NCBI RefSeq assembly: GCF_003259185.1
Contig: NZ_QGMP01000001.1
Span: forward strand, 682,001 to 746,000
Length of the DNA: 64,000 bases
Direction of reading: 5' to 3'
DNA from: Isoalcanivorax indicus
Lineage (GTDB): Bacteria > Pseudomonadota > Gammaproteobacteria > Pseudomonadales > Alcanivoracaceae
Shown: in pieces, positions 59,063 through 64,000 of the stretch
Layout of the letters: the number at the start of each line of letters is the position of its first letter
Position numbering within the stretch: position 1 is the stretch's first letter
Program-made: the position numbers and the translations under genes
The notes under the pieces: generated by a model
Databases searched by the model: none
The model's input: the letters and a program-made list of their open reading frames with translations, nothing else
What the model was told of the DNA's origin: nothing

Positions 59063-59107
59063 TAAACCATAGTGGTTTAATTATTGGAAGTAAACCGATA
59101 TGGTTTA
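59063..59107 (-). promoter_or_regulatory. Twin operator palindromes upstream of satD
   Basis: TAAACC-ATAGT-GGTTTA (59063-59079) and TAAACC-GATAT-GGTTTA (59091-59107), arms identical, centres 28 bases apart. An AATAAT -10-like hexamer lies between them on the minus strand (59080-59085). Likely binding sites of the SatD HTH or another dimeric regulator. Confidence 0.7.
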
Positions 59108-59165
59108 TTTGCGCTGCGACGTGGCGTTCGGCAGGGCGGGCCGGTTCGATCAGGCGGGTTTGATA

Positions 59166-59242
59166 TGGTGGCTACGGGTGGACTTGAACCACCGACCCCA
59201 GCATTATGAGTGCTGTGCTCTAACCAGCTGAGCTACGTAGCC
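59166..59242 (-). tRNA. tRNA-Met (CAT)
   Basis: On the minus strand GGCTACG pairs with CGTAGCC, the anticodon loop is CTCATAA, the TPsiC arm holds GTTCAAGT, and the CCA end is encoded. 77 bases including CCA. The seven-base acceptor and regular D and T arms indicate elongator Met. Confidence 0.97.
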
Positions 59243-59307
59243 ATTTTGGAGAGCGCGAATTCTCCGGCAGGGGCGTGGCCCTGTCAAGCCCTGCCAGAGA
59301 CGCGTTG

Positions 59308-60399
59308 TCAGACGTTGAAACGGAAGTGGATGACGTCGCCATCCTTGACCACATATTCCTTGCCTTCCAGGCGCCATTTCCCGGCATCCTTGGCACCTTG
59401 CTCGCCATGACAGGCCACATAGTCGTCGAACGCCGTGACCTCGGCGCGGATGAATCCTTTCTCGAAATCGGTGTGGATCACCCCTGCAGCCTTCGGGGCT
59501 GTGGCGCCGACGGGCAGCGTCCAGGCGCGCACTTCCTTCTTGCCGGCGGTGAAGTAGTTGTGCAGTCCGAGAAGGCTGTAACCCCCGCGGATGACACGAT
59601 TCAGACCAGGCTCTTCCATGCCCAGATCGGCCATGAATTCCTGCTTCTCGTCGTCATCCAGTTCGGCGATTTCGGATTCGATCTTGGCGCAGATCGGCAC
59701 TACCACGGCCTGCTCGCTGTCGGCCAGCTCACGCACGGCGTCAAGCAGCGGGTTATTGTCGAAGCCGTCCTCGTTGACGTTGGCGATATACATGGTGGGC
59801 TTCAGCGTCAGCAGGTTATAGGAGCGCAGACGTTTCAGTTCATCGTCGTCCAGCGCGACGCTGCGGGCGGGGTGGCCTTCGTTCAGCGCGGGCAGCACCT
59901 TCTCCAGCACGACGACCAGCGCGGCGGCATCCTTGTCCTGGCCCTTGGCGGCTTTCTGCGCGCGTAGCAGTGCCTTTTCCACGGTTTCCATGTCCGCCAG
60001 CGCCAGCTCGGTATTGATGGTGGCGATATCGTCCAGCGGTGCCACCCGGCCCGCCACGTGGACAATATTGTCGTCCTCGAAGCAGCGCACCACGTGGGCG
60101 ATGGCTTCGGTCTCGCGGATATTGGCGAGAAACTTGTTGCCCAGCCCCTCGCCCTGGGAGGCGCCGGCTACCAGGCCGGCGATATCGACAAACTCCATGG
60201 TGGCAGGCAGTACCCGCTCAGGATTGACGATGGCGGCCAACTGGTCCAGTCGCGGGTCCGGTACCGGGACAACGCCGGTGTTGGGCTCGATGGTGCAGAA
60301 CGGGAAATTCTGGGCTTCGATGCCGGCCTTGGTGAGCGCATTGAACAGGGTGGACTTGCCCACATTGGGCAGGCCGACAATACCGCATTTGAAACCCAT
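59308..60399 (-). CDS. ychF: Redox-regulated ATPase/GTPase YchF (OLA1 type)
   Basis: 363 residues. G1 GLPNVGKST (residues 8-16), [11 protein letters not shown]3 [17 protein letters not shown], and a C-terminal TGS domain ([30 protein letters not shown] in outline). YchF binds ATP rather than GTP and contacts the ribosome. Between pth and tRNA-Met, the usual neighbourhood except for the inserted GST gene. Confidence 0.97.
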   Translation of the reverse strand: MGFKCGIVGLPNVGKSTLFNALTKAGIEAQNFPFCTIEPNTGVVPVPDPRLDQLAAIVNPERVLPATMEFVDIAGLVAGASQGEGLGNKFLANIRETEAIAHVVRCFEDDNIVHVAGRVAPLDDIATINTELALADMETVEKALLRAQKAAKGQDKDAAALVVVLEKVLPALNEGHPARSVALDDDELKRLRSYNLLTLKPTMYIANVNEDGFDNNPLLDAVRELADSEQAVVVPICAKIESEIAELDDDEKQEFMADLGMEEPGLNRVIRGGYSLLGLHNYFTAGKKEVRAWTLPVGATAPKAAGVIHTDFEKGFIRAEVTAFDDYVACHGEQGAKDAGKWRLEGKEYVVKDGDVIHFRFNV

Positions 60400-60578
60400 G
60401 AAACTGCTCCCCGTAGGTCGGGCCGGTTGGTCAAGGGGCGCAATGCTACTGAAAGTCGCCGGACGGCGCCACCGGCGCGGGTGTGGATTGGCCCTGATGA
60501 CGATTGACCGTGGCGCCCTTGCCGTGGCGGTGTGGCGTGGCGCTTCTAGACTGCACCCATATCAGTCAGGAGAGCTCC

Positions 60579-61361
60579 ATGCCGGCGACACGCGTGCTGT
60601 ACCAGTTTCCGATTTCCCATTATTGCGAGAAGGCGCGCTGGCTGCTGGATCACAAGGGGCTCGCCTACACCGAGCGTAACCTGCTGCCGGGTCCGCACCG
60701 TCTGTTTACCCGTGCCCGGGCGGGCGTCAACACCTTGCCGGTCTTGCGGGACGGCAAGCGCCTGGTGGGGGATTCAACGCGGATCGCCTATTACCTGGAC
60801 AAGTACTACCCGAACAATCCGCTGGTCCCGGACGATCCGGAGCAGCGTCAGCAGGTGATTGAGCTGGAGCAGCAGTTCGACCGCTATGGCGTGCATGTGC
60901 GCCGCTGGCTGTACGGCCAGCTGCTGGGGCGGCCCGAAGTCATGCAGGCGATGTTCGGCCCCTATCGCCTGCCCGGCATGGTGCAGCGGCTGCTGGTGCC
61001 GGTCACGGAAAAAGGTGTGGCGCGCCTGTACCGCATCAGCGCCGAGCCGGTGGCGCATTCTTTCCAGCGCCTGCAGGAAGGGCTGGCGCTGATCGAGAAG
61101 CGTATCCGGGGAAATGCATCACGTTATCTGGTGGGGCAGCGTCTCACGCTGGCGGATATCACGGCGGCGTCACTGTACGCGCCCTTGTTCATGCCGCCGG
61201 GCACGCCCTGGGCGTTCATGCCGGAAGCACGCATGCCGGCCGTGTTTCGCGAGCAGTCTGCCGTGCTGCGATCGCAACCGGCGGGGCAGTGGGTGATGCA
61301 GCGTTACGAGCGGGACCGTCAGGCGGCAGCGGTGTTGCCTGACGAAGCCATGGTCATGTAG
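60579..61361 (+). CDS. Glutathione S-transferase family protein
   Basis: 260 residues from ATG 60579, preceded by CAGGAGAG. N-terminal thioredoxin fold: [32 protein letters not shown] in outline (Cys about residue 16), [25 protein letters not shown]-terminal all-helical domain with [22 protein letters not shown]. Oddly placed between ychF and pth and facing the other way. Its end overlaps pth by eight bases. Confidence 0.88.
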   Translation: MPATRVLYQFPISHYCEKARWLLDHKGLAYTERNLLPGPHRLFTRARAGVNTLPVLRDGKRLVGDSTRIAYYLDKYYPNNPLVPDDPEQRQQVIELEQQFDRYGVHVRRWLYGQLLGRPEVMQAMFGPYRLPGMVQRLLVPVTEKGVARLYRISAEPVAHSFQRLQEGLALIEKRIRGNASRYLVGQRLTLADITAASLYAPLFMPPGTPWAFMPEARMPAVFREQSAVLRSQPAGQWVMQRYERDRQAAAVLPDEAMVM

Positions 61362-61944
61362 CGCGAAAGCCGTTCAGCTGGTTCATCGCCTGATCAATCT
61401 CGCCACGCACGATCTCACCGGTATAGCGTAGCGCCTCATCAATGGCGCGTTCGATCCGTTCCCGGTCAGCGGGGGCGGGTTTGCCCAGCACATGGGGCGT
61501 TACCAGGTCGGCGCTGCCAGGATGGCTGATGCCGATCCGCAGGCGCACGAAATCCCGCTGGTTGCCGTGTTTGCTGATCATGTCGCGCAATCCGTTGTGG
61601 CCGCCATGGCCGCCACCTTTCTTCAGGCGCACGACGCCTGGCGGCAGGTCCAGTTCATCATGGGCCACGAGAATCTGTGTGATCGGAATACGGAAGAAAT
61701 TGGCGAGTGCGGCGGTGGCCTGGCCACTGCGGTTCATATAGGTGGTGGGGATCAGCAGGCGGACGGTGTCGCCGCCAGAGGTGAAGTGGCCGGTGAGGCC
61801 GAAATACTTCTTTTCTTCGGAAAGTGAAACGCCCTGGCTTCTCGCCAGGGCGTCCACATACCAGGCACCGGCATTGTGGCGGGTGTCCGCATACTGTGCG
61901 CCCGGATTGCCCAGGCCAACGATCAGTCGTATCGGATCCGCCAC
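61354..61944 (-). CDS. pth: Peptidyl-tRNA hydrolase
   Basis: 196 residues. The sequence opens [25 protein letters not shown] with the catalytic His and Asn, and continues with [12 protein letters not shown], the [27 protein letters not shown] block and [12 protein letters not shown]. It recycles peptidyl-tRNA. Eleven bases after rplY, so in one operon with it. Confidence 0.97.
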   Translation of the reverse strand: MADPIRLIVGLGNPGAQYADTRHNAGAWYVDALARSQGVSLSEEKKYFGLTGHFTSGGDTVRLLIPTTYMNRSGQATAALANFFRIPITQILVAHDELDLPPGVVRLKKGGGHGGHNGLRDMISKHGNQRDFVRLRIGISHPGSADLVTPHVLGKPAPADRERIERAIDEALRYTGEIVRGEIDQAMNQLNGFRAT

Positions 61945-61955
61945 AGTCCTGCCTG

Positions 61956-62597
61956 TCAGTCTTCTTTGCTTTCTTCGCCGTCTTCGCCGTCTTCAGCGTC
62001 ATCCACAGCGCCGCCTTTCGGAGCGTGTACGGCGGCTACCGGCAGGTCATGGTCGTCGCCATGGCTCAGGGCTACCAGCTCAACGCCTTTCGGCAGTTTC
62101 AGGTCAGACAGGTGTACCACCTGATCCAGGGCCACGTTGGCCATATCGACCTCGATGAACTCGGGCAGGTGCTGCGGCAGGCAGCTGACTTCCACTTCGG
62201 AAGCATTGTGGTTGATCTTGCCGCCCTGCTGCTTGACGCCCACGCACTTGTCTTCGTTCAGGAAGTGCAGCGGAACCTGCATGGTGATCTTGTGGGTCTT
62301 GTCCACGCGCAGGAAATCGCAATGCATCGGCGTGCCTTTGGCCGGATGGCGCTGCAGGTCACGCAGCACAGCCTGCTGCTTCTTGCCGTCAACATCCAGC
62401 GTCAGGACGTGGCTGTAGAAGGCTTCGTTTTCCAGCGCCTTGACCAGTTCACGCAGTTCCAGGGTGACCATCTGCGGGGCAGTGCTGCCGCCGTAGATGA
62501 TGCCCGGGATGCGGGCTTCCAGACGACGCAGGCGGCGGCTCGCACCTTTCCCCACATCGCTGCGGCCCTCTGCATGCAGCAAAAAATCATTGCTCAT
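61956..62597 (-). CDS. rplY: 50S ribosomal protein L25/general stress protein Ctc
   Basis: 213 residues, the long Ctc form with an N-terminal L25 domain ([33 protein letters not shown] in outline), a C-terminal beta domain ([22 protein letters not shown]) and a Ser/Glu/Asp-rich tail. It binds 5S rRNA. Between prs and pth, the canonical order. Confidence 0.96.
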   Translation of the reverse strand: MSNDFLLHAEGRSDVGKGASRRLRRLEARIPGIIYGGSTAPQMVTLELRELVKALENEAFYSHVLTLDVDGKKQQAVLRDLQRHPAKGTPMHCDFLRVDKTHKITMQVPLHFLNEDKCVGVKQQGGKINHNASEVEVSCLPQHLPEFIEVDMANVALDQVVHLSDLKLPKGVELVALSHGDDHDLPVAAVHAPKGGAVDDAEDGEDGEESKED

Positions 62598-62689
62598 GGG
62601 TGAATCTCCGGTATGTCCCTGACGGGCCCTGCGACCAGGCCTGCCGGGAGGTTTGGTTAAAAAGGGGGCGCATTATCTATCGGCGCACT

Positions 62690-62725
62690 GCAAAAAGCCA
62701 GTGCTGGCGGGGCTGCAGCCCCGCC
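62690..62725 (-). terminator. Tandem hairpins after prs
   Basis: GGCGGGGCTGCAGCCCCGCC (62706-62725) is a perfect 20-base dyad; next on the minus strand GCCAGCACTGGC is followed by TTTTT. Two adjacent stem-loops with a T-tract form a good terminator for prs. Confidence 0.7.
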
Positions 62726-62755
62726 GGGTCCGGGCTTGCGTCTGATGAGCCGGGG

Positions 62756-63715
62756 TCAGACCAGCTCCAGCCGGTCGAACATGGCGGACAGGGATTCCTC
62801 GTTGTTCACCCGGCGGATGGTTTCCGCCAGCATCGGCGCCAGCGACAGCACCCGGATGCGGCCCGAGTCACGCGCGGCGGTGGACAGCGGGATGGTGTCG
62901 GTGACCACCAGCTGGTCGAGTTCGGAATCCTTGATGTTGCTGATGGCGGCCCCGGAAAGCACCGGGTGGGTGCAGTAGGCCACGACCTGTCTGGCGCCGT
63001 GTTCCTTGAGGGCCTTGGCGGCCTTGCACAGGGTGCCGGCGGTATCCACCATGTCGTCCACCAGAATGCAGGTCCGGCCTTCCACTTCACCGATGATGTG
63101 CATGACTTGCGACTCATTGGCCTTGGGGCGGCGCTTGTCGATGATGGCCAGGTCGGCGTCGTTGAGCTGTTTGGCCAGGGCGCGGGCGCGCACTACACCG
63201 CCCACATCCGGGGATACCACCATCATGTCTTCGTAGTTCTGGCGCTCGATGTCCGCCACGATCAGCGGCGTGGCGTAGACGTTGTCCACAGGAATATCGA
63301 AGAAACCCTGGATCTGATCGGCATGCAGGTCAACGGTCACGACCCGGTCGATGCCGACGGTAGTGATCATGTCGGCCACCACCTTGGCGGTGATCGGCAC
63401 CCGGGCCGAGCGTACCCGGCGATCCTGGCGGGCGTAGCCGAAGTAGGGCATGACCGCCGTGATCCGGCCTGCGGAGGAGCGCCGCAGGGCGTCCGCCATG
63501 ACCAGGATTTCCATCAGGTTGTTATTGGTGGGGTTGCAGGTGGACTGGACAATGAAGACGTCCTTGCCGCGCACATTCTCATGAATGTCGATGGCCACTT
63601 CGCCGTCACTGAAGGTGCCCACATCGGCGGCGCCCAGCGGAATGTTCAGCTGGCGAACCATGGCCTGGGCCAGTTCGGGATTGGCATTGCCGGTAAAGAT
63701 AACGAGTTTGGACAC
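62756..63715 (-). CDS. prs: Ribose-phosphate pyrophosphokinase (PRPP synthetase)
   Basis: 319 residues. [17 protein letters not shown] start, [43 protein letters not shown] in outline, and the PRPP-binding motif [17 protein letters not shown] near residue 220. It makes PRPP for nucleotide, His and Trp synthesis. It precedes rplY in the same direction. Confidence 0.97.
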   Translation of the reverse strand: MSKLVIFTGNANPELAQAMVRQLNIPLGAADVGTFSDGEVAIDIHENVRGKDVFIVQSTCNPTNNNLMEILVMADALRRSSAGRITAVMPYFGYARQDRRVRSARVPITAKVVADMITTVGIDRVVTVDLHADQIQGFFDIPVDNVYATPLIVADIERQNYEDMMVVSPDVGGVVRARALAKQLNDADLAIIDKRRPKANESQVMHIIGEVEGRTCILVDDMVDTAGTLCKAAKALKEHGARQVVAYCTHPVLSGAAISNIKDSELDQLVVTDTIPLSTAARDSGRIRVLSLAPMLAETIRRVNNEESLSAMFDRLELV

Positions 63716-63882
63716 TGGCGCTCCCCGGGGATCGTGTCGATGTTGTCAGTTTCTTAACGGGGACAACGCAGGGGATGACGCTGATGCAGGTAGCGGCGGG
63801 CCGGCGCTGTCGTTTCCTGATCTGCCAGCGGGCGCCTGGGGCAGCCGTCACCGGCATGATCAATCACGTGACTGTGAATTAG

Positions 63883-63958
63883 TGGCTGGGGTACCAGGAC
63901 TCGAACCTGGGAATGACGGGATCAAAACCCGCTGCCTTACCAACTTGGCTATACCCCA
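63883..63958 (-). tRNA. tRNA-Gln (TTG)
   Basis: On the minus strand TGGGGTA pairs with TACCCCA, the anticodon loop is TTTTGAT (anticodon TTG), the T-loop is GTTCGAGTC, and CCA is encoded. 76 bases. It sits upstream of prs as in related gammaproteobacteria. Confidence 0.97.
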
Positions 63959-63961
63959 ACG

Positions 63962-64000
63962 CTAACCGTTGTCGCAGTGCGAAGCGGTGGCCGCATCCAG
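63962..64000 (-). CDS. ispE: Probable C-terminal end of ispE (partial)
   Basis: The last 12 codons and TAG stop (63962-63964) of a minus-strand frame that enters the window at the right edge. ispE upstream of tRNA-Gln and prs is the expected order; the 12 residues alone cannot prove it. Confidence 0.4.
   Translation of the reverse strand: MDAATASHCDNG

Noticed and set aside
63716-63882. A small gene or riboswitch in the prs leader
   Set aside because: Only a weak GTTGTC/GACAAC pairing is seen; no open frame or known aptamer motif.

Overview
The window looks like a core chromosomal segment of a high-G+C gammaproteobacterium. The best fit is a marine, oil-degrader-like lineage such as Alcanivoracaceae. 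This rests on gene order and protein flavour, not on any database search. In support: the runs leuS-lptE-holA, ybeZ-ybeY-ybeX(corC), and tRNA-Gln-prs-rplY-pth-ychF; a caa3-type cytochrome oxidase cluster with ctaG, SURF1, ctaA and cyoE; and DUF1820, DUF2909 and DUF3307 proteins. I saw no prophage, transposase or CRISPR array.

Layout. 1-8445: a partial methyltransferase, the leuS-lptE-holA operon, a DUF218 protein, lnt, and a membrane protein with an N-terminal B-box-like zinc finger. 8478-8830: copy 1 of a composite hairpin repeat. 8833-18146: a rhomboid-like protein, corC, ybeY and ybeZ, then a sulfate/thiosulfate uptake cassette (sbp-cysT-cysW-cysA) lying between ybeZ and miaB. 18301-24465: a SCO/PCu(A)C copper-delivery pair, a secreted nuclease, a TorF-type outer-membrane protein with a convincing sigma-54/NtrC control region, a lipoprotein, an M14 carboxypeptidase-like protein and a permuted NlpC/P60 protein facing it, and an ICMT-like methyltransferase. 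24705-32693: a PIN-PhoH ATPase and a TetR-controlled complete RND efflux operon. 32767-38808: rhlB-like helicase, SDR, PlsC-type acyltransferase, START protein and a PAS-GGDEF-EAL protein. 38985-44341: a same-strand block of five genes (Asp-box protein, membrane protein, FemAB-like protein, CFA-synthase-like methyltransferase, GGR-like flavoprotein).

44360-56703: hypothetical protein, M48 protease with LemA, then the haem A / cytochrome oxidase cluster. The oxidase cluster is split by copy 2 of the composite repeat (51187-51543), which lies in inverted orientation. 56721-59107: two related small proteins and a DUF3307-SatD pair preceded by two identical-arm palindromes. 59166-64000: tRNA-Met, ychF, a GST, pth, rplY, prs, tRNA-Gln and the presumed tail of ispE.

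How the genes work together. The cox operon (coxB-coxA-ctaG-coxC), its assembly genes and the SCO/PCu(A)C pair together supply a caa3-type terminal oxidase with haem A and copper. The TetR-MFP-RND-OMF operon encodes a complete tripartite pump, with a promoter overlapping an operator-like dyad. The CFA-like and GGR-like genes are translationally coupled and may make a modified membrane fatty acid.

The observations most worth follow-up are the two-copy composite hairpin element between convergent genes with covarying stems, the sigma-54/NtrC region of the TorF-like gene, the SatD-DUF3307 module with twin TAAACC-N5-GGTTTA operators, the CFA-GGR pair, and the Asp-to-Asn change in the RND proton relay.
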